A DNA stretch of 64,000 bases. Source: Falsiroseomonas stagni DSM 19981 (GTDB lineage Bacteria; Pseudomonadota; Alphaproteobacteria; Acetobacterales; Acetobacteraceae). Under the pieces are notes generated by a model. That model saw nothing but the letters and a program-made list of their open reading frames with translations. It searched no databases and was not told the DNA's origin. The position numbers were made by a program, and so were the translations under genes. The stretch spans positions 175,849 to 239,848 of the forward strand of contig NZ_FOSQ01000009.1 in assembly GCF_900114315.1 (NCBI RefSeq), in the 5' to 3' direction. Below, in pieces: positions 35,000-43,838 of this stretch (the stretch's first letter is position 1; each line of letters begins with the position of its first letter).

Positions 35000-35099
35000 C
35001 GGGCATCCTGAATCGGGGCGGCGCCGGCACGGTCCCACAAGCCGGCGCGGATTGTCCAACACGCTTGCGCCGCCCTGCCGCCTTCGATAACCCGGCCGC

Positions 35100-35885
35100 A
35101 TGATCTCCTCCCGCCTCTGGCAGGATCTGCCCTGGCCGGCCTTCCGTGCGTTGCCGCGCAACACGATCGCGCTGCTGCCCGTGGCCAGCACCGAGCAGCA
35201 CGGGCCGCATCTGCCGCAGTCGGTGGATACCGTCATCGGGGAGGGCGTGGTGCAGGCCACGCTGACGCGCCTGCCCGCCGATCTTCCACTGCTGGTGCTG
35301 CCCACGGTGAAGGTCGCGCTGGCCGCCGAGCATCTCCGCTACCCGGGATCGCTGACCCTGTCGGCCGAAACGCTGCTGGCGCTGGTCAACGACATCGGCG
35401 CCAGCGTGGCCCGTGCGGGGATCGATCGCCTGGTCATCATCAACAGCCATGGCGGCAACATCCCGGTGCTGGAGACGGCGGCCTTCCGCATCCGCCTGGC
35501 GCACCGCATCCTGGTGCTCAACACCGCCTGGCCCCGCCATGGCCGCCCCGCCGCGCTGCATGATCCGGTGGAGGCAGCCTTCGGCATCCATGCCGGCAGG
35601 GACGAGACGGCGCTCATGCTCGCCCTCTCCCCTGCCAGCGTGCGGATGGAAAGCGCCCGCGACTTCACCAGCCGGCTCATGGCCCTGCCGCCCGCGCTCC
35701 GCGCCATGCCGCCGGGGTGGCAGGCGCAGGACCTGCATCCCGCCGGCGCCGTCGGCAACGCCGCCGCCGCCACGCCCGCGATGGGCCAGGCGCTGCTGGA
35801 TCACGCGGCTACGCGGCTCGCTGAACTGTTCACGCAACTCGCCGCCTTCGATGTCGCGGCCTGGCTGAGGGAAGACGAAGCATGA
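35100..35885 (+). CDS. Creatininase-family amidohydrolase
   Basis: A 261-residue protein of the creatininase superfamily, whose members are metal-dependent hydrolases of cyclic or small amides. Metal-site motifs are intact: STEQHGPHLPQSVDT near residue 27 (His and Asp ligands), INSHGGNIPVL (~115), and a GIHAGRDETALML segment with the second Glu. It starts the plus-strand operon and its stop overlaps the FAD-dependent dehydrogenase start by 4 bp. With hydantoinase-like and racemase-like neighbours this points to degradation of N-heterocyclic or amide compounds; the precise substrate is not evident. Confidence 0.87.
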   Translation: MISSRLWQDLPWPAFRALPRNTIALLPVASTEQHGPHLPQSVDTVIGEGVVQATLTRLPADLPLLVLPTVKVALAAEHLRYPGSLTLSAETLLALVNDIGASVARAGIDRLVIINSHGGNIPVLETAAFRIRLAHRILVLNTAWPRHGRPAALHDPVEAAFGIHAGRDETALMLALSPASVRMESARDFTSRLMALPPALRAMPPGWQAQDLHPAGAVGNAAAATPAMGQALLDHAATRLAELFTQLAAFDVAAWLREDEA

Positions 35886-37294
35886 CCACCGGCGTCGCGG
35901 CGGTGATGGAGGCGCTGCCGTCCCTCGACTGGACCACCGACCCCGCTCTGGTCCGCCAGAAGTCGCGCGACTTCTTCTGGTACTCGCCCGTTCTCAAGCG
36001 CCAGCTCAACCGCGTGACCGGGGAGGCGGTGGTCGCCCCGCGGGACGAGGATGAGCTGCGCGCGATCCTCGCCGCCGCCCATGCCCATGACGTGCCCGTC
36101 ACGCCCCGCGGCGGCGGCACCGGCAATTACGGCCAGGCGATGCCGCTGCGCGGCGGCATCGTGCTCGACATGCTGCGCATGAACCGCATCCTGCACGCCG
36201 AAGCCGCCCTGGTGCGCGCGGAGGCCGGCATCCGCATGATCGACCTGGATGCGCAATGCCGGCGGGATGTCGGCGGCGAACTTCGCATCCATCCCTCCAC
36301 CTTGCGCACCGCGACCTTGGGCGGCTTCATCGCTGGCGGATCGGGCGGCGTCGGCAGCATCACCTGGGGCGGGCTGCGCGCGCCGGGCAATATCCTCGGC
36401 CTGCGGGTGATGACGATGGAGGCCGAGCCGCGCGTGCTGGAACTGCGTGGCGCCGACATCCAGCAGGCGAACCACGCCTATGGCACCAACGGCATCATCA
36501 CGGCGCTGGAGATGCCGCTCGCCCCCGCGCATGAATGGATCGATGTCGTCGTGGCCTTCGCGACGCTCTCCGCCGCCTGCCGCTTCGCCGATGCGCTGGC
36601 GCGGCGCGACGACATCACCAAGAAGCTCGCCTGCGTCGTCCCCGCGCCCCTGCCGCAGAACCATTTTCGGCACTGGGGCGCGAAGGTGCCGGCCGGGATG
36701 GCCGTCGCCTGCCTCATGGTCGCGGCGCCGGACCTCGCGCGGCTGGATGCGCTGGTGTCCGACCACACCGGGCAGGAGATCCACCGCGAACGCACGGAGG
36801 ACGCCGCCGTGCCCTGCTACGAGCATTCCTGGAACCACACGACCTTGCAGGTCCTCAAGACCGACAAGACGATCACCTACCTGCAATCCCTGTTTCCCGC
36901 GCCCGACCACCTCTCGCTCATCGAGAAACTCGAAAGGCGCTTCGGGGATGAGGTCCTGTTCCATGTGGAAGCCGTGCGCTTCGCCGGCCAAATCTGCGCC
37001 ATCGGCCTGCAGATCGTGCGCTTCACGACGGAGGAGCGCCTTGATGAGATCATGCGCATCCATGAGGAAGCCGGCAGCCCCATCTTCAACCCGCACACCT
37101 TCCTGCTGGAGGAAGGCGGCATGAAGCTGGTGGACCAGGCGCAGCTCGACTTCAAGCGGCGGTCGGACCCCAAGGGCCTGCTCAACCCCGGCAAGATGGC
37201 CGCCTGGGACGATCCGGACTGGAAGCCGGGCGCAGTGCCGCCCCTCGAACTCTACGAGACTGACCGGGAAGCGCCGCCGGAACTGCTGGACTGA
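35882..37294 (+). CDS. FAD-binding oxidoreductase, GlcD/lactate dehydrogenase type
   Basis: A 470-residue flavoprotein of the PCMH (VAO) fold. FAD-binding half: VVAPRDEDELRAILAAAH, VPVTPRGGGTGNYGQ, GFIAGGSGGVGSITWG, then the FAD-oxidase C domain ending LLNPGKMAAW, the family's hallmark. Such enzymes oxidise 2-hydroxy acids (glycolate, D-lactate, 2-hydroxyglutarate). ATG 35882 overlaps the creatininase stop. It is followed after 148 bp by an Asp/Glu racemase-family gene, so the operon may break here or continue. Confidence 0.88.
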   Translation: MTTGVAAVMEALPSLDWTTDPALVRQKSRDFFWYSPVLKRQLNRVTGEAVVAPRDEDELRAILAAAHAHDVPVTPRGGGTGNYGQAMPLRGGIVLDMLRMNRILHAEAALVRAEAGIRMIDLDAQCRRDVGGELRIHPSTLRTATLGGFIAGGSGGVGSITWGGLRAPGNILGLRVMTMEAEPRVLELRGADIQQANHAYGTNGIITALEMPLAPAHEWIDVVVAFATLSAACRFADALARRDDITKKLACVVPAPLPQNHFRHWGAKVPAGMAVACLMVAAPDLARLDALVSDHTGQEIHRERTEDAAVPCYEHSWNHTTLQVLKTDKTITYLQSLFPAPDHLSLIEKLERRFGDEVLFHVEAVRFAGQICAIGLQIVRFTTEERLDEIMRIHEEAGSPIFNPHTFLLEEGGMKLVDQAQLDFKRRSDPKGLLNPGKMAAWDDPDWKPGAVPPLELYETDREAPPELLD

Positions 37295-37442
37295 TTCCGA
37301 TCACGAAATCCCGCATTCCGGAACCTATGGACTACCGCCCGCCCGCCGCTTCCTGTTGAATGTCCCGAAGCCGTGGCCGCCTGAGCCCCGGCAGGGGAAG
37401 GAAGCGGCCGATGGGCCAGGTCACGCGCGGGGCTTCGCGCCC

Positions 37443-38255
37443 ATGAAGCTCTGGTACCAATCCATGTCGCGCAGCGCGGCCTGGGGGCACTACCATCCGG
37501 TACTGCGCCGGATCATCGATGGCGTGAAGGACGCGGGGACCGAGGTGGTGGTGCATGGCATCACCCAGATCGGCGGCGTCGCCGACCAGTACCGCTACCT
37601 CGAATACCTCGAGAGCGGGGAGGTCATGCGGAATGTCGTCACCGCCATGGACCAGGGCTACGACGCCTTCCTGATCGGCAACATCGCCGACCCCGGCCTG
37701 CGCGAATGCCGGGAGATCGCGAATATCCCCGTCCTCGGCCTCTGCGAGACGGCGCTGCACCTCGCCAGCATCATGGGTGCCAGCTTCTCCCTCGTCACGC
37801 TGAACGAGAAGTTCACCGCCCGCATCCTGGAAAACGTCGATCGCGCCGGCCTGCGCGGCCGCCTGTCCGGCACGGCGCGGATGCAGATGGACCGCATCCT
37901 CGACCTGAAGGAAGGATTCACGGATCCCGATGCCCGCACCCGCATCCTGGCCCAATTCCAGGCCGCGGCGGCGGAGACGGTGGATCGGGGCGCGGAGGTC
38001 GTGATCCCCGCCGGCGGCGTCGCCATGGCGCTGCTCGCCGATGCGGGCATCCATGATGCGGGGCGCGGCGCGCCGATCCTCAACGGCATCACCAGCCTCA
38101 TCAAGATGGGGGAGATGGCGGTGCGCATGAACCGCCTGATGGGCGGGCGCTTCACCGCCAAGCGCCTGGCCTATGCGCCCCCCGGCGAGGACCAGATCGC
38201 CGAGATCCGCAAGCATTACGGCCCGGTCTACCCGACCGTGCCCGGCCTGACGTGA
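37443..38255 (+). CDS. Asp/Glu/hydantoin racemase-superfamily protein, single-cysteine variant
   Basis: A 270-residue protein of the Asp/Glu racemase superfamily (hydantoin racemase, maleate isomerase, arylmalonate decarboxylase). Classical racemases use two cysteines. The first is kept as Cys101 in VLGLCETALHLAS, but the position of the second, normally in a GC[ST] motif, reads IPAGGVAM (Gly near 191). Loss of one cysteine is known to divert the fold to non-racemase chemistry such as decarboxylation. ATG 37443 is used since it begins the conserved MKLWYQS, shared with the paralogue at 39248. Its stop overlaps the Bug gene's GTG (GTGA). Confidence 0.8.
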   Translation: MKLWYQSMSRSAAWGHYHPVLRRIIDGVKDAGTEVVVHGITQIGGVADQYRYLEYLESGEVMRNVVTAMDQGYDAFLIGNIADPGLRECREIANIPVLGLCETALHLASIMGASFSLVTLNEKFTARILENVDRAGLRGRLSGTARMQMDRILDLKEGFTDPDARTRILAQFQAAAAETVDRGAEVVIPAGGVAMALLADAGIHDAGRGAPILNGITSLIKMGEMAVRMNRLMGGRFTAKRLAYAPPGEDQIAEIRKHYGPVYPTVPGLT

Positions 38256-39235
38256 GAACCCGCCCCATGGCCACCCGCCGCACCGCCCTCGCCACCCTGC
38301 TCGCCACCCTCGCCAGCCCTGCCCTGGCGCAGGATGCCTGGCCGACGCGCCCCATCCGCGTGATCGTCCCCTTCACGCCCGGCGGCGGCACGGATGTGAT
38401 GATGCGCCTGGTGGCGCAGGGCCTGTCGAACCGCTTCGGCCAGCAGGTGGTGGTGGACAATGTCGCGGGCGCCGGCGGCACCATCGGCGCCATGCAGGTG
38501 GTGAACGCGCAGCCCGATGGCCATACGCTGCTCTGCGGCACGCCGGGCTCCATCGCCGTGAACCCCGTGATGCAGGCGGGCATCCGCTACCACCCGCTGC
38601 GGGACCTGGCGCCGGTGGCGCAGCTGACGGACAGCCCCATCGTCCTTGTCGCCAACAAGGATTTCCCGGTGGACAGCGTGGCCGCGCTGATCGCCCTGGC
38701 GAAGGCGCAGCCGGGTGTCATCAATTTCGGCTCCGCCGGCCCCGGCTCCGTCGCGCATCTGTCGGGTGAGATGTTCTGCGCCCTGGCCGGCGTGCAGATC
38801 ACCCATGTCCCCTATCGCGGCACCTCGCAATCCCTGCTCGACCTCCGCGCCGGCCGCATCCAGTTGCTGTTCGAGAATTTGCCCCCGGTGATGGAGGCGA
38901 TCGCGCTCGGCCATGTGAAGGCGATCGCCGTCGGCACGCCACAGCGATCCGACCTGCTGCCGCAGCTGCCGACCATCGCGGAGGCCGGCGTCCCCGGCTA
39001 CGTCTCCTCCAGCTACATGGGCCTGCTGGCCCCCGCCCGCACACCGCCGGAGATCGTGCGCCGCCTGGCGGAGGCCTGTGCCGCCGTGGTCCAGGATGCC
39101 GACCTCGCCGCCCGCCTTCGTGGCCTCGGCGCCACGCCCACCCCCACCACCCCCGATGCCTTCCGCGGCTTCATCGGCGAACGCATCGCCGATGTCACGA
39201 AGCTCGTCGAAGCCACCGGCCTTTCCTTCAACTGA
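38252..39235 (+). CDS. Bug/TctC-family periplasmic substrate-binding protein
   Basis: A 327-residue Bug receptor lying between the two racemase-superfamily genes. GTG 38252 overlaps the upstream stop and is favoured by that spacing; ATG 38267 (MATRRTALATLLATL) would give the cleaner signal peptide and is equally possible. Canonical loops: PIRVIVPFTPGGGTD, QVVVDNVAGAGGTIGAM, HVPYRGTSQSLLDL, LPQLPTIAEAGVPG. Its setting suggests it brings in the substrate used by the flanking racemase-like enzymes. Confidence 0.9.
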   Translation: MRTRPMATRRTALATLLATLASPALAQDAWPTRPIRVIVPFTPGGGTDVMMRLVAQGLSNRFGQQVVVDNVAGAGGTIGAMQVVNAQPDGHTLLCGTPGSIAVNPVMQAGIRYHPLRDLAPVAQLTDSPIVLVANKDFPVDSVAALIALAKAQPGVINFGSAGPGSVAHLSGEMFCALAGVQITHVPYRGTSQSLLDLRAGRIQLLFENLPPVMEAIALGHVKAIAVGTPQRSDLLPQLPTIAEAGVPGYVSSSYMGLLAPARTPPEIVRRLAEACAAVVQDADLAARLRGLGATPTPTTPDAFRGFIGERIADVTKLVEATGLSFN

Positions 39236-39247
39236 GGCGCCTGCAGC

Positions 39248-40036
39248 ATGAAGATCTGGTACCAGCTGATCTCCTCCGAGACGGCGATGTCGAATTTTCT
39301 CTCGACGACGAAAACGCTCTGCGATGCCGTGGCGGCGCCGGGCACGACGGTGGAGGTGCATGGCACGCCGCATGGCGCGCTCGGCGACCAGTACCGCTCC
39401 ATCTGGCACTATGACGTGCGCGAATTCGTGGAGACGGCCCTCAAGCTGCGACGGGAGGGCGGCTACGACGCCTTCGTCATCGCCAATTCGCTGGACACCG
39501 GCCTGGTGGAGTTGCGGGAGCTTCTCGACATCCCCGTCATCTCCTTCATGGAAGTGCTGTGCTTCACCGCCTGCACCATGGGGGAGCGCTTCGGGATGCT
39601 GGTGCAGCATCCCAAGATGGTGTCGCGGTACCGGGAGATCGTGACGGGCTACGGCCTGGCCAGCCGCCTCGCCTCCATCGAGAACACCGGCCATTCCCCC
39701 GGCAACAACGCGATGTTCACGAAGGAGGATGAGGCGCTGGCCTATGTCGCCGCCGTGGAAGCGGCCGGCGAACGCGCGGTGGAAGCGGGGGCGGAGGTGC
39801 TGTTCCTGACGGGCTCCACCGCCGCGCTGCTGGCCGCGCGCGGCGTCTACACCATCGCCGGCGTGCCGCTGCTGCACAGCTACGGGCTGCTGGTGAAGGC
39901 GGCGGAATCCGCCATCGCCATGCACCGCATCACCGGCCATGCCGTCAGCCGCCGCAACTACTACCAGGGCCCGCCGACCGCCATGATGAACCGCGTGGCC
40001 GATGTCCGGGGGCTGCCGATGTTCCGAACGCCCTGA
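39248..40036 (+). CDS. Asp/Glu racemase-superfamily protein lacking both catalytic cysteines
   Basis: A 262-residue paralogue of the protein at 37443, with the same KxWYQ start and layout. At the first catalytic position, where the paralogue has Cys101 (LCE), this protein has Met101 in ISFMEVLCF; at the second, the segment is EVLFLTGSTAALL with no cysteine. Cys105 and Cys109 lie nearby but off the expected position. It therefore cannot work as a classical two-base racemase and may be a different enzyme or a binding protein. It starts 12 bp after the Bug gene. The upstream part of pcaHG lies 88 bp further on. Confidence 0.8.
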   Translation: MKIWYQLISSETAMSNFLSTTKTLCDAVAAPGTTVEVHGTPHGALGDQYRSIWHYDVREFVETALKLRREGGYDAFVIANSLDTGLVELRELLDIPVISFMEVLCFTACTMGERFGMLVQHPKMVSRYREIVTGYGLASRLASIENTGHSPGNNAMFTKEDEALAYVAAVEAAGERAVEAGAEVLFLTGSTAALLAARGVYTIAGVPLLHSYGLLVKAAESAIAMHRITGHAVSRRNYYQGPPTAMMNRVADVRGLPMFRTP

Positions 40037-40039
40037 TTA

Positions 40040-40052
40040 TTATGAAACATAA
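40040..40052. promoter_or_regulatory. Perfect palindrome upstream of pcaHG
   Basis: TTATG-AAA-CATAA is a perfect inverted repeat in the only AT-rich stretch of the 88-bp gap between the racemase-like gene and pcaH, 73 bp before the pcaH start. It resembles a small operator and is a candidate site for an aromatic-acid regulator not present in the window. Confidence 0.35.
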
Positions 40053-40124
40053 CGTTGACGGGTAGCCCCGCGCCGGGCCACGCTGTCCCCGCGCCCCCTG
40101 ACCGGGGCGCGGGGAAACGAGAGC

Positions 40125-40841
40125 ATGAACCACGAGACCGTCCCGGATCGCTTCGATCCCTGGCCCCCCGGCATCCAGCCCGATGTCCCCATCGCGGGCT
40201 ACCCGAACACCTGGACGCACACGCCGTCCCAGCCCCTGATCCGGCGCCCCGCGACGCGGACGGAAGCGACCTTCCCGCTGCGCCTGCACCGCAAGCTGCC
40301 CTGCGGGGAGGCGAACCTGGCGGAACCCATCCCCGGCCGCCCCGCCATCGGCCAGCTCATGCACCTCGCCGGCCGGGTGCTGGATGAGGATGGGCGCCCC
40401 GTCCGTGGCGCCGTGGTCGAACTCTGGCAGGCCAATGCCTCCGGCCGCTACTTCAACCCGATCGACCAGCGCGCCGCGCCGCTCGATCCCAATTTCGTCG
40501 GGAATGGCCGCGTCCGCACCGATGAAGAAGGCCGCTACGCCTTCTTCACCATCAAGCCGGGCGCCTACCCGGTGCCGGTGAAGGAGACCTGGTGGCGGCC
40601 GCCGCATGTGCATTTCTCCGTCATCGGCCCCTCCTCCCTCTCCCGCCTCGTCACCCAGATGTATTTCGCGGGCGACCCGCTGAACGCGCTGGACCGCATC
40701 CTGCAATCCGTGCCGGATGAGGCCGCGCGCCAGCGCCTCATCGCCAGGGACCTGCCGCCGGCGGAGGTCGGGGACCAGTGGCTCGGCTTCACCTTCGACA
40801 TCGTGCTGCGCGGCCGCCACGCCACGCCGAGCGCACCGTGA
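40125..40841 (+). CDS. pcaH: Protocatechuate 3,4-dioxygenase beta subunit
   Basis: A 238-residue intradiol dioxygenase, the catalytic subunit that opens protocatechuate between C3 and C4 to 3-carboxymuconate in the beta-ketoadipate route. All four Fe(III) ligands are in place: Tyr109 in ASGRYFNP, Tyr148 in GAYPVP, and His161/His163 in RPPHVHFS. The QPLIRRPATRTEATFP N-terminal region and WQANASGRY are family motifs. ATG 40125 follows GAGAGC. It overlaps pcaG by 4 bp. No pcaB, pcaC, pcaD or pcaQ is in the window, so the rest of the pathway is elsewhere. Confidence 0.93.
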   Translation: MNHETVPDRFDPWPPGIQPDVPIAGYPNTWTHTPSQPLIRRPATRTEATFPLRLHRKLPCGEANLAEPIPGRPAIGQLMHLAGRVLDEDGRPVRGAVVELWQANASGRYFNPIDQRAAPLDPNFVGNGRVRTDEEGRYAFFTIKPGAYPVPVKETWWRPPHVHFSVIGPSSLSRLVTQMYFAGDPLNALDRILQSVPDEAARQRLIARDLPPAEVGDQWLGFTFDIVLRGRHATPSAP

Positions 40842-41449
40842 GCGACCCCGCCATGTCCCTCCCCTCCTCCGAACACACCATCGGCCCCTTCTTCCCCCGC
40901 ACCCTGTTCCGGGATGGCGACAATGACCTGACCATCGCCGCGGAAGGCGCCGCGCCCACCACGAAGGGGGAGGTCATCATCCTGCGCGGCCAGGTGCGGC
41001 GGGAGGATGCGGTGCCGTGCCTGAACATGATCCTGGAAGCCTGGCAGGCCGATGCCGCCGGCCATTTCGACCATCCGCTGGACCCGGGGCGGGACAGGGC
41101 GGATCCGGATTTCCTCGGCTGGGGCCGCGCCTGGACGGATGGGGAAGGCCGCTACGAATTCCGCACCGTCATGCCCGGCGGCTATGCCGACCCCGCCGGC
41201 CCCCGCGCGCCCCACATCAACATCGCCGTCATGGGCGCCGGCCTGATGCGCCGCGCCCAGACCACGGTCTTCTTCCCCGATCACGAATCCGCGCACGCCG
41301 TCGATCCCGTCATGGCCCTCGTCCCGCCCCCGCTCCGCCCCAGGCTGGTCGCGGTGCCCGGCGGCACGCAGGACGGCATCCGCGTCTTCCGCTTCGACAT
41401 CCGCCTGCGCGGCGGCCCGGATGAGGAAACGCCGTTTTTCGAGGATTGA
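40838..41449 (+). CDS. pcaG: Protocatechuate 3,4-dioxygenase alpha subunit
   Basis: A 203-residue alpha subunit of the same dioxygenase. It has the intradiol beta-sandwich motifs (SEHTIGPFFP, LNMILEAWQADAAGHF, APHINIAVMGAGLMRRAQT) but lacks the Fe ligands, as is normal for PcaG: the paired His are replaced (APHINI). GTG 40838 overlaps the pcaH stop (GTGA); ATG 40853 is an alternative. It lies 71 bp upstream of a Bug gene, which may supply the aromatic or tricarboxylic ligand. Confidence 0.92.
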   Translation: MSDPAMSLPSSEHTIGPFFPRTLFRDGDNDLTIAAEGAAPTTKGEVIILRGQVRREDAVPCLNMILEAWQADAAGHFDHPLDPGRDRADPDFLGWGRAWTDGEGRYEFRTVMPGGYADPAGPRAPHINIAVMGAGLMRRAQTTVFFPDHESAHAVDPVMALVPPPLRPRLVAVPGGTQDGIRVFRFDIRLRGGPDEETPFFED

Positions 41450-41519
41450 CGCCGCCGCCGCCCCGCAGGAGACACTCCCCCATCACAGAAGGCCGCGCCA
41501 CGGCCTCGGGGAGGAAACC

Positions 41520-42506
41520 ATGCGCATCAATCGTCGCACGCTGCTGGGCGGCGTGCTCGCCGTGCCCGTCATCGGCAGCCAGGCCTTGGCCCAATCCACG
41601 GGGCAATCCTTCCCGAACCGTCCGCTGACCATTGCCATCCCCTTCGCCGCCGGCGGGCCGACCGACATGATCGGCCGCCTGCTGGCGGAGGGCATGTCCC
41701 GCGAACTCGGCCAGCCCGTGGCGGCGGAGAACCTGACCGGCGCCGGCGGCACCATCGCCGCCGCCCGCGTGGCGCAGTCCCGCCCGGACGGCCACACGCT
41801 GATGATCCACCATATCGGCCTGGCCGCCGCGGCGACGCTGTACCGGCAACTCCCCTTCAACATCGAGCGCGGCTTCGCCCCCCTCGGCGTGGTGTCCCAC
41901 ACCGGCATGGCCATCGTCGCCCGCCCGGATTTCCCGGCGCGCGACCTGCCCGGCTACATGGCCGTCCTGCGCGAACAGGGGGACAGGCTGAACCTCGGCC
42001 ATGCCGGCCTCGGCGGGTCGAACCAGCTCTGCGGCATGCTGCTGCAGCACGCGGCGGGGCGCAGCGCGACCACCATCGTCTTCCGCGGCAGCGCGCCGGC
42101 GATGACGGAGATGATGGCCGGGCGGCTCGACATCTCCTGCGAACAGGCCACCGTCGTGGCGCCCTTCGCGCGGGACGGCCGGATCAAGGCCTATGCCGTG
42201 ACGCTGCCCGAACGCATCCCGGGCTTCGATGTGCCGACCGCGCGCGAACAGGGCGTGGACCTCATCATGTCCGCCTGGCACGGCCTCTACGCCGTTGCGG
42301 GCACGCCGCCGGAGATCCAGCAGCGCCTGGCCCAGGCCGCCCGCGCCGCCCTGCGCGACGAACGCCTGCGGCAGCGCTTCGCGGAGACGCTGACCACCGT
42401 CGCGACGGATGAGGAAGCCACCCCCGCCCACCACACCCGCTTCCTGGCCAGCGAGATCGCGCGCCTTCGTCCGCTGATCGTGGCGGCCGGCCAGTTCGCG
42501 GACTGA
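41520..42506 (+). CDS. Bug/TctC-family periplasmic substrate-binding protein
   Basis: A 328-residue Bug receptor. ATG 41520 has GGGGAGGAAACC before it and a twin-arginine-like signal MRINRRTLLGGVLAVPVIG cut near ALAQS. Loops: LTIAIPFAAGGPTDM, PVAAENLTGAGGTIAAARV, and IVFRGSAPAMTEMMAG in place of HVPYRGGG. The Phe-Arg-Gly variant in this third loop differs from the other copies. It is the last gene of the catabolic run; the surface-polysaccharide island starts 69 bp later. Confidence 0.9.
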   Translation: MRINRRTLLGGVLAVPVIGSQALAQSTGQSFPNRPLTIAIPFAAGGPTDMIGRLLAEGMSRELGQPVAAENLTGAGGTIAAARVAQSRPDGHTLMIHHIGLAAAATLYRQLPFNIERGFAPLGVVSHTGMAIVARPDFPARDLPGYMAVLREQGDRLNLGHAGLGGSNQLCGMLLQHAAGRSATTIVFRGSAPAMTEMMAGRLDISCEQATVVAPFARDGRIKAYAVTLPERIPGFDVPTAREQGVDLIMSAWHGLYAVAGTPPEIQQRLAQAARAALRDERLRQRFAETLTTVATDEEATPAHHTRFLASEIARLRPLIVAAGQFAD

Positions 42507-42575
42507 CCGCGAAGGGCGCCCGCCGGGCCGCTTCCTTGTTGCCCGGGGCCTCGCGCCCCGGTAGAATTAGGGCGC

Positions 42576-43838
42576 ATGACATCGTCATCGGCGCCCTTGA
42601 TCCGACCGGCCAGTGACGAGCGCCGACCGGGCGATGGGTCACTGGCGACCAGGGGCGAGGGTGGGCTGGCGCTGCGCGAGGACGTCGCCGCCCTTCGTCC
42701 CAGCTGGACGCCGCGGCAGCGTTCCCGCAAGGGCTTCATCATCGGCCTCATTCTGTTCGTCCTGCTGCCGCTGGGCCTGACGGCGGGCTATCTGCACGTC
42801 CTCGCGGCCGACCAGTATGTCTCCGAATTCCGCTTCACGGTGCGCCGCCAGGCGGTGACGCGCGCCGAACAGCCCTCCGTCATGGGGGCGCTCTCCGGCG
42901 TGAACCCGCTCGCCGCCCTGCTCCAGGACAGCGAGATCATCAACCAGTATCTCCGCAGCCGGCAGGCGCTGGACGACCTCCGCGGTGACGTGGACGTGGT
43001 CGGGATGTGGAGCCGGCCGGCGCAGGACTGGCTGTTCCGCCTCGATCCCGCCCTGCCGATCGAGCAGCGGCTGCGCTACTGGCGCGGCATGGTGCAGCCC
43101 TATCTCGACAACACCACGGGCGTCACCACCGTCCGCGTCTGGGCCTTCACGCCGGAGGATGCGGCGCGCCTCGCCACCGCGCTGCGGGACCAGGCGGAAG
43201 CGCTGGTCAACAGCCTCGGCCGGCGGTCGCAGGAGGATTGGCTGCGCCAGGCCCAGCGCGACGTGTCGGAGGCCGAGGCCGACCTGAATCGCGTGCGGTT
43301 GCAGATGGCCGAATTCCGCAATGCGAATGAGATGCTGTTCCCCAACCTGAACGCCCAGATGGTCAGCCAGGTGGAGACCCGGCTGCGGGAATCGCTGGCC
43401 GATCTGCGCAGCCAGCTCGCGGTGCAGCTCGCCAGCGGCGGCAATCCTAATGCCGTCCATGTGGACAATCTGCGCCGCCGCGTCGCGGGGCTGGAGCAGG
43501 AAGTCCGCCGCGTGCGCGGGGAGCTGACGGGACCCGGGGAGGATGGCGGCGCGCAGGACCGCTCCATCGCCACGCGCCTCAGCGGCTATACCGCGCTGGA
43601 GGTCGAGGAACGCCTGGCGATCCAGCGCGTGGAACGCGCCCAGACCCAGCTTTCCATCACCCAGGCGGAAGCGGCCCGGCAGCTCGTCTACCTCACCACC
43701 TTCGTGGCCCCCGGCCTGGCCGAGACGTCGGAATGGCCGCGCCGCTGGGTCATCCTGCTGCAGGTGGCCGCGGGCGGCGTGGTGCTGTGGCTGCTGGTGG
43801 CCTTCGCGCTGCGCTCCATCCGCGAGCATGCCAGCTAG
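42576..43838 (+). CDS. kpsE: KpsE/BexC/CtrB-type polysaccharide export inner-membrane protein
   Basis: A 420-residue PCP-3-like protein. Layout: cytoplasmic N-terminus, TM helix at ~53-75 (GFIIGLILFVLLPLGL), a periplasmic region starting DQYVSEFRFTVR, a long coiled-coil (~215-340, with repeated R/Q/E heptads), and a C-terminal TM at ~392-413. This matches KpsE and its relatives, which span the periplasm to link the KpsMT ABC exporter with the outer-membrane KpsD channel. No kpsD is in the window. The stop overlaps the next gene by 11 bp, so it is co-expressed with the TPR-KpsM and KpsT genes. Confidence 0.88.
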   Translation: MTSSSAPLIRPASDERRPGDGSLATRGEGGLALREDVAALRPSWTPRQRSRKGFIIGLILFVLLPLGLTAGYLHVLAADQYVSEFRFTVRRQAVTRAEQPSVMGALSGVNPLAALLQDSEIINQYLRSRQALDDLRGDVDVVGMWSRPAQDWLFRLDPALPIEQRLRYWRGMVQPYLDNTTGVTTVRVWAFTPEDAARLATALRDQAEALVNSLGRRSQEDWLRQAQRDVSEAEADLNRVRLQMAEFRNANEMLFPNLNAQMVSQVETRLRESLADLRSQLAVQLASGGNPNAVHVDNLRRRVAGLEQEVRRVRGELTGPGEDGGAQDRSIATRLSGYTALEVEERLAIQRVERAQTQLSITQAEAARQLVYLTTFVAPGLAETSEWPRRWVILLQVAAGGVVLWLLVAFALRSIREHAS

